DNA of 64,000 bases from Diphasiastrum complanatum (taxonomy: Eukaryota > Streptophyta > Lycopodiopsida > Lycopodiales > Lycopodiaceae). Both the position numbers and the translations under genes were made by a program. Location of the stretch: positions 16,868 through 80,867 of the forward strand of contig MU832253.1 in assembly GCA_029204225.1 (NCBI GenBank). The letters are read 5' to 3'. How positions within the stretch are numbered: the first letter of the stretch is position 1; each line of letters begins with the position of its first letter. Under the pieces are notes generated by a model. That model was not told the origin of the DNA. It searched no databases and worked only from the letters and a program-made list of their open reading frames with translations. Positions 29,548-40,952 of this stretch are shown piece after piece.

Positions 29548-31680
29548 CTATAATGACTCGTCACACAAGATAGGAATTTTTCCATCTTGCTTAACTACTC
29601 TTTTCTTTCTGCGGCCAAAAATCAAATGACCACTGGGAATATCAACCAAACAGTCGGTCTTCTTAAGCCACGGTCGACCTAACAACAAAGCATATGCCTC
29701 CCTATTGGCCTGCATACGCACAACATAGAAGTCTACTTTGGCAACCTTCCCAGCCACACTCACAAACAACCCACTCAGTATACCTTCAACTTTTAACCTC
29801 GAGTTGTCAACTAGTTTCAAGGTTAAATCCAGATTCAATCTCTTAGACAAGTTAGCATTCATAACATTTACTGTAGCTCCAGCATCAACTACGATGTCAA
29901 CAATCAATAGCATCGACTTTGGGGCAGCTCCTTTCTACTCCATTGCTTGATACTTGATCTAGCTCGATCATAATAGGCTTATGCCCATCAAGCCATCAGA
30001 TTCTTAACACCGCCCTAAGCTCTCGCTTTACTGCTGGGATTTTTGCAGCTGGAATAAGTTGATATCTACTTTGGTCTTATGCAAATGGTCCACTAACTTG
30101 AATGGTTCATAAGACTCTAATGGCGCTCTCCTTCTTCAGCTCCTTTTTTCAGACCTAATCAGGACATCAAGACGCTTCTTAGTGGTCTTTGCCAGATCTT
30201 CAATAATGTCTTTACAACTTGGTTCTTTATCACGGGCTCATCAGCTACAACTGGTAATCTATCATTAGGAACATGCTTTCCTTTATTCAGAGCAGCTGCC
30301 TTTTGTGCTCTAGTCATCACTAAACAATCAGGTTGTGTCTCTTTAGGTACAACATCAATCAGCAAGCACATAGGTCTTCCCTCATCAGAGTCATCATGTT
30401 GGAGAATTCGAACTGGTTCAACAGAGTCTTTCGAGAGTCCACAACAACTCTATGGTTTTCAAGGCCAAGTTGATCTGCTTGTTCATTTGAAGCTTTAACT
30501 TTCATGTAACAATGGTCATTAGTATGGCATCTCCTCCCACACATAGTACACTTGAGATTAGGGCAATCTCTTAATAGATACTCACCCTTACAAATTCGGC
30601 AAGATAACTCTTTTGGTCGATCAGGTCGCTCTCACTGACAAATTCTATTGCCTCTTGTGGAAATTGACATCAAGGGCTAGGGATTTTATACTTTCGAACA
30701 TTACATCCATGTATTCATTAACATATCATAAGGATTTGACGAAGATGATTCATATCCTCCCATCGCATTTTGGTTAGGTACTACAACAATAGCTTTACCT
30801 ACACTTGCATTTTGAACTTCGATTTTTTGACTGCTAATGGTCGCTAATACAACTTTGCATTTCTAACAAAAGGAGAATGTGATGCAGTTTCTTGAGTTGC
30901 AGTAGCATAGGTATAGCCTGAGCGTAACCATTCGTCCTTCCAAGACCTGGTTGTTGTCCACCCCATGAATAGGACTTGGAGGCATTGGCTAATGCCACCA
31001 CCTCTTGGGTTAATATCATAGAATTTTTATTTCTAACGGCCTAGTGGCTGCTTCCTCAATAGTTTTTGGAGCTGATTTCCTCACATCTATTTGGATAGCA
31101 TACTTCAATCCTTTTAAGTAGAGCGATAGAATCTAGTCCTTAGGAGGGGTATTGGTCCCAAATTGTCTCACCAATTCTTTAGTCCTCCAATTGTAATGAG
31201 ATATTGTCTCTCACTCTTCCTGTCTACAATCTGTAAGAGCATAGATCAGATGGTCTCTAGACTTTGGTACTTGGAATTCTCCAAGGAATTTGGTAATGAA
31301 GGTACCCATACTCGTTATGGAGTATGCTTCCAAATGGTAATACCAATCATTGGCTCCCCGGAACAATGTCCCACTGAACAACAAAATTTGGTGACCTTCA
31401 TCTTTTATCCTGTTGATCCAATAGGACCGGTAAAAGTCGTTTATATGTTCTCAGGATCTTCCTGAGAGGTGGCCCAATACAAAGGCATAGCTTGGATCAA
31501 TGATTTAAGTTTGGTCACAACCGATCCAATGAGTATTGCCTGAGTGCCTCTTACAACTTGGTCCGCCATTTGGCTTAAATTCAAATTCACTTTACTATTT
31601 TCAAGATAAACCTCCTTGGAATCAAGGTCAATGACTATAGCCCTGGTTGATAGCTCGGGAACTTCTTCCAAAGGTGTCTC
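29548..31680 (-). pseudogene. second gypsy family: gag, double zinc knuckle and protease
   Basis: Minus-strand order: gag capsid end near 31180-31030 (LYLKGLKYAIQIDVRKSAPK), two adjacent zinc knuckles at about 30600-30510 (CRICKGEYLLRDC with Tyr at the His position, then an intact CTMCGRRCHTNDHC), a linker, and an open aspartic protease frame at 29913-29548 (IVVDAGATVNVMN, LLLGRPWLKK). Stops and frame changes break gag. Nothing of its reverse transcriptase is present: at about 29490 it meets the copia piece. This family differs from the 16-20 kb gypsy. Confidence 0.8.
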
Positions 31681-31776
31681 AACCCCGGTATTTTAAGGGT
31701 ATCTAGATGTACTACTTATGTCTGCCAACCCCGGTATTTTTAGGGTATCTATATGTACTACTTATGTCCGCCAACC
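31680..31776. repeat. 46-bp tandem repeat at an element boundary
   Basis: Two full copies of AACCCCGGTATTTTTAGGGTATC plus ATGTACTACTTATGTC start at 31681 and 31727, and a third copy begins at 31773 but decays. It sits between the gag remnant and the LTR fragment at 31822. Confidence 0.85.
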
Positions 31777-31821
31777 CTAGTTCCAGAGGAAGGGATGTAG
31801 AAGAGTGCTAATTTCTCAAAG

Positions 31822-32052
31822 ATAGTACGTATCACAAAGCTATCTGAAAACAACTCAAGCACACCAAAGTAGTCTCCGAAATATCCACTTTATTGATGTC
31901 TCTTCAAAGTACATGGCAAACTATCCACATAAGAGCACTTTTTCTAAGTCTCCTCCAAGCCACTTGCTGCATAGATTATGATGAGGAATGCCTCTCTCTA
32001 GGCTCACTTAGACACAATCCTCAAGCACTCACTTAGCCTTGACCCTCTCCTA
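31822..32052 (-). repeat. truncated gypsy LTR fused to RT sequence
   Basis: Matches the LTR start region at 38880-39110 closely (CAAAGCTATCTGAAAACAAC, ATATCCACTTTATTGAT, CCTCTCTCTAGGCTCACTTA). Similarity ends at CTAACGTC (32052), where the other copies continue with GACACATGG. The very next bases are reverse transcriptase. The rest of the LTR, integrase and RNase H were removed by one deletion. Confidence 0.8.
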
Positions 32053-32769
32053 ACGTCTGAGTACATCATTCATTAGCATCATGAATGTAGTTGGGGCATT
32101 AGTCAAACCAAAGGGCATCACAAGATACTCATAATGACCAAACCAAGTACGGAACGCAGTTTTATGAACATCTTCTTCACAAACTCTAACCTGATGATAC
32201 CCACTCTTTAAGTCTATCTTACTAAATATAGTGTCACCATGAAGATCATCAAGCAAATCATCAATATGTGGCATAGGATATCGATGCTTAATAGTATTCT
32301 TGTTAAGGCCTCGATAATCCACACACATACGCCAAGATCCATCCTTCTTTTTTACTAGAATGATTGGTGAGGCAAAAGGTGAGAAGCTAGGCCTAGTCTG
32401 CCCATGTGCAAGATAGTCCTCTAGCATCTTCCTCACCTCCTCTTTCTCTCTCAAACTCATTCTTTATGGTGGTCTATTTATACGACAAGATCTGGGAATA
32501 AGCTCAATCTTATGTTCAACATTTCCATCAGGCAAATGGCAAATCATCAGTAAACACATCTGCAAACTCACTCCTAATTTCACAGTCTAGGTTAGCTGAA
32601 GTATTGTCTTGCAACTGCCACATGCTACTCTCACTAGTACTAGTAGTCATATCCATTAGAAAACAAACATACATACCTTCACAACTTACCTTACACAGCT
32701 GCGTAGTTGAGACCAATGGTCTTGGAGGCACATCCCACTCACCACGGATGGAATGAAGTTTACCACCAT
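32053..32769 (-). pseudogene. gypsy reverse transcriptase start and protease spacer
   Basis: The open frame 32460-32053 carries reverse transcriptase motifs 1-4 ([53 protein letters not shown]) and stops just short of the catalytic YxDD box. Frame 32731-32528 is the protease-RT spacer (PPRPLVSTTQLCK, EFADVFTDDLP), matching the spacer at about 18600. Homology ends at 32769, where a copia element begins. Confidence 0.88.
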
Positions 32770-33812
32770 GTTGAAACAGTTAAAATAACAATGATCAACT
32801 TATATAGTGCTTTCTAATTTTGACGGTAGAGGGCGACCTCAATCCAATTCAGAACTGCTGAAAAATATGAGACAAGGGCTGAGGAAATTTCAAGAAAGGT
32901 GTATTTCTTGAAAGATAGGGTCTGAAGGAGTACTAACTCGGATCTTTCTCATTTCATAACCTTTTTCACAACTGTGAAAGCTTGCTATTGGGTGCCCTAG
33001 TGAGAAGAATAATCTGTCAACAGGTCGTGGGCAGTCGTGCAGAGGTATGGAAGCTTGGTCACATCCTGGAGAGCAGCAAAGAGGGTTTAAAGCCCTTCCA
33101 CCATAGCTGAAATCAGGAAGAGGAGTCGTGGAGGCTCAGCTAGTACGTGGAGGAAGGTAGCATCTCCGAGTGTCTAGTGGCTGCAGGAGTGCTGGTTGGT
33201 GCACAAAGAGAAGAGTAGGTCATTGGATTTGAAGCCATGGTGATCAATGGCTGAAATCGATTGATCGAGGAGTGATCTAGGCTGTCAGATATCAAGTGGC
33301 CATTGGATGGCAAGTGAGGGACCCATGAAAGGGAGAAAGGGGCCTGGAGTGTAAATCACACTTCAACTTCTTTAAAAAATTTCAATTTGAAATAGGAGTT
33401 GGGTCCTGACTTTTGTGAAGAGTGAAGCCTTTTCAAGGTGAAAAGATAGTTCAAAAATTAAAATTGCCTCTATGTCTACCTCCTTTAGCCTATTTTGGCC
33501 AAATGAAGGGCTATAGCCTCCAAGCAAAGGGCACTCTAACTGTACTTGCAAATACGGTACGTCAAAACAGAGTGATTGCCATGGAGAAAGTGTTCGGAGT
33601 GCGCCAAAAGTGATTTCACCATTCCATTGGGCATGTAGTCGGAAGTTGGTGACAAGGAGCATTTCGGAAGGCGACGCCGATTTGGCTTTCAAATTTGGCT
33701 GAAAAGCGGCAGGTGTGGTAAGCAAAAAATTGAAGGTCATTATTTTTAATTTCTGACATCACTGTTGGTCTTGGCATACACTTTATAGCCTACAAGTGCA
33801 GTTTCAAGCAGT

Positions 33813-34394
33813 TTGGAAATGGCAAACATCAATGAGGCAATTTTGGGCGATGCAAGCAAACTTGATGGGGCTTCTAACTACAACATCTGGAAATTCAAAA
33901 TGAAGAGCATTTTGATGGAGACATTGTTATGGGACATTGATGCGGGCATTGAAGTACGGCCTAATACTACTCCAGGTGATATGAGGGCCTTTGACAAGAA
34001 GGCACAGAGAGCATTGTCCTTGATCAATCTTTCAGTGAAAGACCATGTGATCACTCACATAAGTGATGCCACGACGGCTAGGGGAGCTTGGGAAGCTCTT
34101 AGAGTACAATTTCAAACTTGTAATCCAGCTCAAGCCATGTTCTTGAAGCCGAGATTGAACACAATCAGGTCGGAAGAAGGCGAATCGGTGGGATCCTTCT
34201 TCACTAGGATAAAGGAGCTGAGAAATCAACTTGTGGCAATTGGAGAACCAATCAGGGATGTTGAATTGGTACATACCACTATGAGCGGTGTTTCGGAAGG
34301 CCTACAAATGTTTGTGAGCGGCATTGCTTTGAGGGAGAGATTGTCTACTTTTGAAGACTTGCACAGGATCATGTTGAAGGAGGAGCAACGTTGA
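33813..34394 (+). pseudogene. copia gag (UBN2 type)
   Basis: Typical copia gag: LDGASNYNIWKFKMKSILME near the start, ARGAWEALRVQF, and LRNQLVAIGEPIRDVELV near the end. It is open for 193 codons, then a single TGA (34392-34394) separates it from the in-frame nucleocapsid. Either Met (33813 or 33819) could be the start. Confidence 0.88.
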
Positions 34395-35459
34395 GAGGTG
34401 GTAAAGTCAAGGCAAACCCCACAGGATGATCAAGCATTGCTCACTAAAAGCAAGCAAAAAGAGTGGAAAAGAATTTCAAAGAAGTCCAAGGATGATGAGG
34501 ACGAGGGAGAGTCATCATCGAAGGCGAAAAGAAAGAAGAAGGGCAAATGTTACTGTTGCCACAAACCAGGTCATTGGGCACATGAATGTTACAAGAAGAA
34601 AGCGGACATAAAGGCGGGAAAAGTGAAGCAACAAGGCAACATTGCCGAAGATGATGGGGAAGATGACGAGACAAGTGTCTTCTCATCGGCATTGGCATCC
34701 CAAGTTGATGATGGTGCCAGATGGTTCATAGATTCAGGCACCACAAGGCATATGACCAGGAAATGCGATTGGTTTGAGAAATTCTCGCCAATCCATGATG
34801 GGGACAAGGTCACGCAAGCCAATGGGGAAGAATGCCAAATACAGGGTGTCAGCAATGTACCTGTGCAGTTTTCTGATGGTAAGATCAAGAATATTCCTAA
34901 TGTGCTTCATGTTACTGGACTCAAAAAGAATTTGCTTTCTGTTGGTGTGATGGCAAATCAACATCTCAAGGTTGAGTTTGTCAAGGATGGATGCCTAATG
35001 AAGGATATGGATCACAACTATAAGGTGATAGCGAAAGGTTATCGGGATAGTAACTATGGCCTTTCTAAGTTGGATAATGCAAAAGCATGTGAATATGGTT
35101 TGGCTACCTCAACAGCATCACAATCTGAGTTGTGGCACAGAAGACTTGGTCACTTAAACTATGGGAGCTTAAGATTGATGGCAAAGCTAAAGATGGTAAC
35201 AAGATTACTAGCACTACAGGATGATCATCATGCCATATGTGAAGGATGTGTTATGGGAAAGCATCATAGGGAAACATTCAAGAAAGGTGGAGCTACAAAA
35301 GCTAAGAAACTGTTGGAACTTATTCACAGCGACCTGTGCAGCCCAATGAAGACTTTGTCAATGGGGAAAGAATATTATTTTATGACTTTCATAGATGATT
35401 ACTCTAGCAGGACATGGATTTATTTCTTGAAGAAGAAATCTGACACTTTTGCTCACTGA
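34395..35459 (+). pseudogene. copia nucleocapsid, protease, GAG-pre-integrase and integrase start
   Basis: A 353-codon open frame with a Lys/Ser-rich basic segment, a canonical CCHC knuckle (CYCCHKPGHWAHEC), the protease active site (WFIDSGTTRHMT), the GAG-pre-integrase zinc motif (LWHRRLGHLNY ... CEGCVMGK) and the first integrase Asp (LIHSDLCSPM). It ends in a frameshift after FLKKKSDTFAH. This is the best-preserved pol segment in the window. Confidence 0.9.
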
Positions 35460-36332
35460 AAGGATTTAAGGCTTTAGTAGAGAACCAACTGGATGCACGC
35501 ATCAAGGTGCTAAGATCAGATAGAGGGGGCGAATACAAATCTAATGATTTTAGGACTTTTGCAAGGAACATGGCATCAAAAGACAATTCACACAATCACA
35601 CATGTCGCACAGCAATGGTGTACCTGAAAGGAAAAACAATACTATTATGGAGAGTGCATGCTCCATGATGAAACAAATGGGCTTAACCAATTCTCTTTGG
35701 TTGGAAGCATGCAGTGCGGCAATGTTCTCGCAAAACAAGAGTCCTACAATTGCGGTTCCAAACGTGACTCCCGAAGAGGCATTTACAGGAATAAAGACAA
35801 AAAAATGACAAGTTTTGTGTCTTTGGATGTAGGGCCTATGCCAAAGGAGGAGCGAAGCAAACTTGATGCCAAAGCAATCAAGTGCATTTTTGTCAGTTAT
35901 GACGAGAGGACGAAAGCGTACAGGTGCCTTGATCCTGTAATGAACAAGATTCATATAAGCAAAGATGTAGTCTTCTATGAGATGCATAGGTATGAAGATA
36001 AAGACCATGTAGGTGATGAAAGCATCAATAGACTTCCCACAATCTTGGAAGAAGAAGATGAAGAAGACATTCCACAGGATGATGCACATGAAGATGAAGG
36101 TCGAGAGGGTGAGTATGAGAGGACACCACCTATCCAAGAGCCTAGGGGAAGGTACTTGCCGATAGGAGCAACAAAGGAGAAACCGGTTGGAAGTAAGAGA
36201 CATTACTTGGACACTCCTTGGGACACATACTTTTCACGAAGTGTATCACTTGAGTCTAAGATACCAAAATGGTACGAAAAGATCATGAAGGATGCAAAGC
36301 TAAATCAACCAGGATCTAGCACGCAAGAATAA
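35460..36332 (+). pseudogene. copia integrase core and C-terminal part, frameshifted
   Basis: After the frameshift the core continues with KVLRSDRGGEYKS and SNGVPERKNNTI, so all three catalytic acids are visible. It then changes frame near 35800 to a region with AKAIKCIFVSYDERTKAYRC and an acidic linker (EEEDEEDIPQDDAHEDEG) up to 36332. Confidence 0.85.
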
Positions 36333-37660
36333 GTGAGAAGATCATTGTGGGAAAGGAAGCCTCTTGATCGCTATCATGTGAACTATGCCCTAATGAATGA
36401 CATTTTAAAGTGTTGAGAGCCATCAACCTTTGGTGAAGCAAAGGATCACAAAGAGTGGCAAAGGGCAATTGAAGAGGAGATGGAGTCTATCCACAGGCAA
36501 TGGAAGAGGAGATGGAGTCTATCCATAGGCATGGTACGTGGGAGTTAGTTGATCTACCACTTGGAAAGAAACCCATTGACAACAAATGGGTGTTTAGAAC
36601 AAAGTTTCATGCGGATGGCATGATAGCAAAGCATAAGGCATGCTTATTAGTGAAGGGCTATGAGCAAAACAAAGAAATTGACTACAAAGAGACATTTGCT
36701 CTAGTGGCTAAGTGGACTACGCTACGTCTTATCATCGCCTTAGCATCTCATTTTGGGTGGAAGATCCATCAAATGGATGTGAAGTCACATTTTTGAATGG
36801 TGACTTAGAAGAAGAAATTTACATGGTCCAACCATAGGGCTTCATGGCAAAAGGACAAGAACATAAGGTGTGCAATCTATGCAAGGCACTTTATGGCCTT
36901 AAGCAAGCGCCATGTGCATGGTATGGACGAATTGACCATTACTTTCTTTTTCATGAGTTTGTAAGGACAAATTTAGATTCAAATATTTATGTTCTTATAA
37001 ACGAAGATAGCATTGCCTTGATTGTACTTTATGTTAATGATATTATTATCATGGGAAATGATGAGAATCTCAGTCATTCTATCAAAGCCAACTTGTGCAG
37101 GCAATTTGAGATGACAGATTTAGATCCTATGCACTATTGCTTGGGTGTCGAAGTATGGCAAAATGGCAATGATATCAGGCTATGTCAAAGCAAGTATGTG
37201 TGCGAGATATTAGAGAGATTTCACATGATAGAGTGCAAATCTTCCATCACTCCTTGTGAAACTGGTAAGAAGTTATCTCGTGTTGATGATAGTGTACAAG
37301 TTAACGCTACTTTATTTCGTCAACTAGTTGGGAGTTTGATCTATCTTATGACTACATGTCTTGATATCTGCTATGCTATAAGTTTGATTAGTCAATTCAT
37401 GTTATCACCCACTATGGATCACTGGAAAGCCGCGAAGAGGATTTTGAGGTACGTGAAAGGTACACCTAACCTTGGTTTGGTCTACAAAAGACAAAGTGCT
37501 TTAGCTAAGTTGCAAGGCTATGTTGATGCTGATCGGGCAGGAAATGTAGATGATAGAAAGTCAACAACATGTTATGCTTTCAATTTTGGTAGTGGTTTTT
37601 TCTCTTGGTCTAGCAAGAAGCAGGACACCATTTTGCCACAAAAGGCCGCAAATTCTCCCT
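36333..37660 (+). pseudogene. copia reverse transcriptase and truncated RNase H
   Basis: Motifs include GTWELVDLPLGKKPIDNKWVF, IHQMDVKSHF (with a frameshift after it), ALYGLKQAPCAWYGRI and the catalytic box LYVNDIIIM, in which the first Asp of YVDD is Asn. RNase H begins (LQGYVDADRAGNVDDRKST) and breaks off at SSKKQDT near 37630. A 32-bp tandem duplication lies at about 36472-36535. The Asn change would abolish polymerase activity. Confidence 0.88.
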
Positions 37661-38284
37661 GAGTCCTTCGATGAAATAGAACACCTATAAATACATAGGC
37701 ACATACTCAAGAATCCTCAGCAACGCCTCTCTATATCGATCAACATATTCTTGAACTGACCAATTGCCTTGCTTGAGGCATGTCCACTGTTGCATGGCTC
37801 GATTCTGTTCATCTAGAGACACTCAATTTTGTACAAACATTTGTCGAAATGCCTCCCAGGAATCTGGTACAAGGCCATATTTTTCAACTTTTCTCCACCT
37901 TTGTTGTGCCAATTCCTGTAATCAATAGGTAGATTCAACAATCATTTCTAATTCATCGGTAATTCCACACATTCCAAAGGCCTTTTCCCATTTCTGTAGC
38001 CAATTTTCCACCGCATCTGTGGTTCATACCACTATTGCACCTGTAAACATTGGAGGTTTCAAGTATTTAATGGACGTCATCTTGCGCTTCCTGCCAAGAT
38101 CTGCATCTCTTTCAGTTGAACCAAGCTCACCACCCAAATTCCCTGTAGCACTTACTCTTTCAAGTGCATGACTAGGCTTCAATTGTTCTAAGGCCTACTT
38201 TAGAATATGCTCCATGCCATCAACTTTGACAAAAAGTGCATCAATCCTCTTAAAATCATGTGTAGTATCACTAGAAAATGCCAT
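37640..38284 (-). pseudogene. gypsy gag capsid (same element as 31.8-32.8 kb)
   Basis: From the ATG at 38284 the minus strand reads MAFSSDTTHDFKRID and, after stops, capsid motifs including WSVQEYVDRYREALLRI and FYFIEGLRENLRP. Stops interrupt it at several points. It ends at the copia junction near 37640. With the LTR at 38880 it forms the 5' part of the split gypsy element. Confidence 0.82.
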
Positions 38285-38879
38285 AGCAAAAACTAGCTAG
38301 GAAACACAGAGCAACTTGCGGAATTATGAAAAAAACTTGCAACTAAAGCACTTGAAACAAAGCACAAATAGGCTTTTCTCACCTCAAACAAGCTACACAA
38401 AGGGACTACCTTGAATTCCTAAAAGAACTGGATAGAATAGATCCTTTACAACCGAAATCTGGCAACCCACAAACACTTTTTCTTGAAAAAAGAGCAAACA
38501 AGGGTTTGAAACTGACAATCTTCAAAAACAAGGGGAAATAATAGAATAGGAATCTGATAGGCACTACCCCACTAATGACCTACCACCAGAAGACTATAGC
38601 AACTGTCAAATTCGAAAAATACCGAGAATTGAAAAAGTTACAAACACTTTTACAAAATTAAGGAAGGCTGATTTTTATAAAAGCAAAGAGAAAAAGAGGC
38701 TAAACAACAATAGATGCTCAAAGGTTGCCCAAGGACCAGCAATCTACCATAAGGCTGTAATCTGTAAGCTTCAAGGCTCTCAAAATACGTAAAAAAACTC
38801 CTGTAAGAGGGTGCTGACCTACCTAGCATCCAATAAACCCTAACTGCAAACGAAAGTGATGCCAATCCCCACACAATCC
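38285..38879. other. gypsy leader between LTR and gag
   Basis: AT-rich, non-coding. A degenerate primer-binding-like word (GGCATCACTTTC on the minus strand) is near 38855, but I would not rely on it. Confidence 0.45.
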
Positions 38880-39390
38880 TGCAAAGCTATCTGAATACAA
38901 CTCAAACAGACCAAAGTAGTCTCTGAAATATCCACTTTATTGATTTCTCTTCAAAGTACATGGCAAACTATCCACATAAGAGCACTACTGCTAAGTCTCC
39001 TCCCAGCCACTTGCTGCGTAGATCATGATGGAAAATGCCTCTCTCTAGGCTCACTTGAATACAATCCTCAAGCACCCACTTAACCCTAACCCTTTCCTAA
39101 AGTCGACACATGGCGAACCCCAGGCACAATCGACACTTGTCAGTACAGTGACACATTGGCAAGCGAGTAAGAGGACCGTCTGACCCATGTCACTCATGCA
39201 CTAGACCAAGTGTCCCAATGAGCATATGACACATGTCTCGTTGACCGGTCAACTCTCCTACTTTTTAGGAGGTCAGTCCGGCAGCCTATAAATTAAAACC
39301 TAGTACCCTATACCAAATATAAGTAGGACAACAAGTTACCAGAGACTTGCTATTTACATTTTTACAAAACACCACAGACTGATGTAAGAC
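38880..39390 (-). repeat. 5' LTR of the split gypsy element
   Basis: Shares long blocks with the LTR at 16040-16690 and the fragment at 31822-32052, including CACAATCGACACTTG, GTGTCCCAATGAGCA and the 14-bp palindrome GTTGACCGGTCAAC at 39240-39253. It has the promoter module once, whereas the 16-kb copy has it twice. The right end is approximate. Confidence 0.75.
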
Positions 39391-39770
39391 ATTAATAATT
39401 ATAAATTTACAAGTTTGATGTGTTCACACTAAGGCAGGAATATAAGTACATAACAGTACGACTTCTTGTAGATGTGCAATGCCTTCACCAAGACCAGGGG
39501 TTTTATGTTTCTCAGGCAGTGACTTTAAGTATGAACTAAGTAAATCTTCATCAGACATCCAACAATAGAATTTGGGAACTGATCAGTCAGCTGACACCTC
39601 ACTGTACCTCCAAGTACAATAGAATCATAACTCGGAAGGAACTCATGCACCTCCCGGCAGATGCACCAATGATGGTATATAAAATGACCCCCAAACAACC
39701 AAGCTATGTGAAGGTATATTAGCGGAAGTCAATCTATACCACAATTACAATGTTAGTCTCGATGATTTCT
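39391..39770. other. intergenic stretch with no recognised feature
   Basis: Non-coding DNA between the gypsy LTR and a reverse transcriptase scrap. Confidence 0.55.
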
Positions 39771-40010
39771 CAAGATTGAATGCTCTCTTAGAGATAATAC
39801 TATTCAAGTATTCGAACACTTCTTGACACTCGTCAGTCCATATGAAGCATTTATTCTTTCCTAGCAATCTCACTAATGGATAAATGAGTCAAAAATGGTT
39901 GTTAGGGAATCTCCTATAATAGTTTACTCTTCCTAAAAAATATCTCAGCTATTTCACAATGATTGGGGGTAGCATAAGTATAAGTCGATCAAAATCGTAT
40001 GGGTTGGGCA
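39771..40010 (-). pseudogene. gypsy reverse transcriptase thumb scrap
   Basis: On the minus strand, GRVNYYRRFPNNHF, a stop, PLVRLLGKNKCFIWTDECQE and VFEYLNSIISK match the end of reverse transcriptase and the start of RNase H in Ty3/gypsy elements. Nothing else of the element is adjacent. Confidence 0.75.
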
Positions 40011-40198
40011 ATGGCTATTAGGATTTCTCTCAATCACTAGGCTTTTACCTCGTTTGTTAGAAATTCTCAATACCCAAAGCGAGCACTTACAAAGTTTAGT
40101 TCTTGTTCAACAATTAAACATCAGTGTAGTTCTTATAGACTTCAAACGACGCCTTTCACTACTATGTGTTCATAAACAAAATCGTCAAGCGTTAACTG

Positions 40199-40588
40199 GT
40201 GAAACAAAATGCATATTTGAGTTTGCCTGAGAGCGAAAGGGCTGAGTTCCTTGATACATATTGGGAGGGTGAAGACTCTGTAACTAGTGAATTTGAAGAA
40301 TCTACTTCCAAGGACACAGCGCTGCTGCTAATTGAACAATACGAGGGTCATGAACCTCTAGCATGTGTTAGAGATGCCGATGCGGATAAGGTTCTATGTG
40401 ACGCTCAAAGTACTATTAGTTGGTGCCCACCTAGACAAGGAGCCCAAAAGGCTGATATCTTGGTAGGTGAAAAGGGTGTATTTGCCTGGAATTACAACGT
40501 CCTTAAAGGTATACCACCAACCCTAGCAGTCCATCGAATCCCATTAAAACCTAATATAAAGCGTATTAGAGAATGACAAAGGAGATTA
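40199..40588 (+). pseudogene. gypsy pol spacer before reverse transcriptase
   Basis: The 125-codon open frame ends GVFAWNYNVLKGIPPTLAVH followed by RIPLKP, the conserved block just before reverse transcriptase in gypsy elements. The upstream part is a hydrophilic linker. It breaks off at 40588 where the foldback element starts. The head-to-head arrangement with the 39.8-kb scrap shows they are different insertions or an inversion. Confidence 0.75.
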
Positions 40589-40667
40589 CACAACAACAAA
40601 ATCCGCGATTTTTGAAACAAAGTTTTGACAGATTCAAAAAACTTTCATAATCCGTCGGAATCCCCCC

Positions 40668-40698
<31 letters not shown>

Positions 40699-40952
40699 AC
40701 ACACACACAAAATTGCCGGAAATTTTTTTTTGTAGGAATTTTTGTTTTTTTACGGACATTGAATTCTGACGCACAATAAATATGTTGGAATCTGACATCC
40801 CATTTCGGAGAGTACACCTTTTTGATTGATGATGTCACCTGTCCGTGCATTAAAAAGAAGCATAAAGAGGACGTCGGATTCCGACGAATAATATAGATGT
40901 CGAAATTCGACGTCCGCGACTGAATTCTCAAAGCCGCGTTATTTTTCTAGGG
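40589..40952. mobile_element. possible non-autonomous CACTA-like foldback element
   Basis: The left end CACAACAACAAAATCCGCGA and the right end read in reverse (CCCTAGAAAAATAACGCGGC) resemble each other and the CACTACAAGAAAA termini of plant CACTA elements. The interior has several copies of short palindromic words (GTCGGATTCCGAC, GTCGAAATTCGAC, TCCGTCGGAATCC), as in CACTA subterminal repeats. No 3-bp target duplication could be matched, so the call is tentative. Confidence 0.45.
40662..40709. repeat. poly-C / (AC)n tract
   Basis: About 23 C followed by about 12 AC units, inside the CACTA-like element. The PUB intron 1 tract at 5176-5221, (TG)n then poly-G, has the same make-up on the other strand. 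Confidence 0.97.

Larger units (their letters stand above)
32769..37635 (+). mobile_element. Ty1/copia element inserted in a gypsy element, 3' end missing
   Basis: Gag starts at 33813/33819, then zinc knuckle, protease, integrase, reverse transcriptase and part of RNase H follow to 37635. It is flanked on both sides by parts of the same minus-strand gypsy element (spacer at 32769 and gag from about 37640), so it was inserted there. TGTTGAAACAGTT at 32769 is a candidate 5' LTR start; no clear primer-binding site is seen before gag. The 3' LTR and distal RNase H are absent, so a later deletion removed its right end. Confidence 0.85.

Noticed and set aside
31163-31465. Plus-strand 100-codon frame
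   Set aside because: Shadow of the minus-strand gypsy gag; the gag motif reads on the other strand.
40662-40709. Poly-C/(AC)n tract as a possible assembly gap or vector end
   Set aside because: Flanking palindromic words continue on both sides in one element-like block, so it is more likely a genuine simple repeat.
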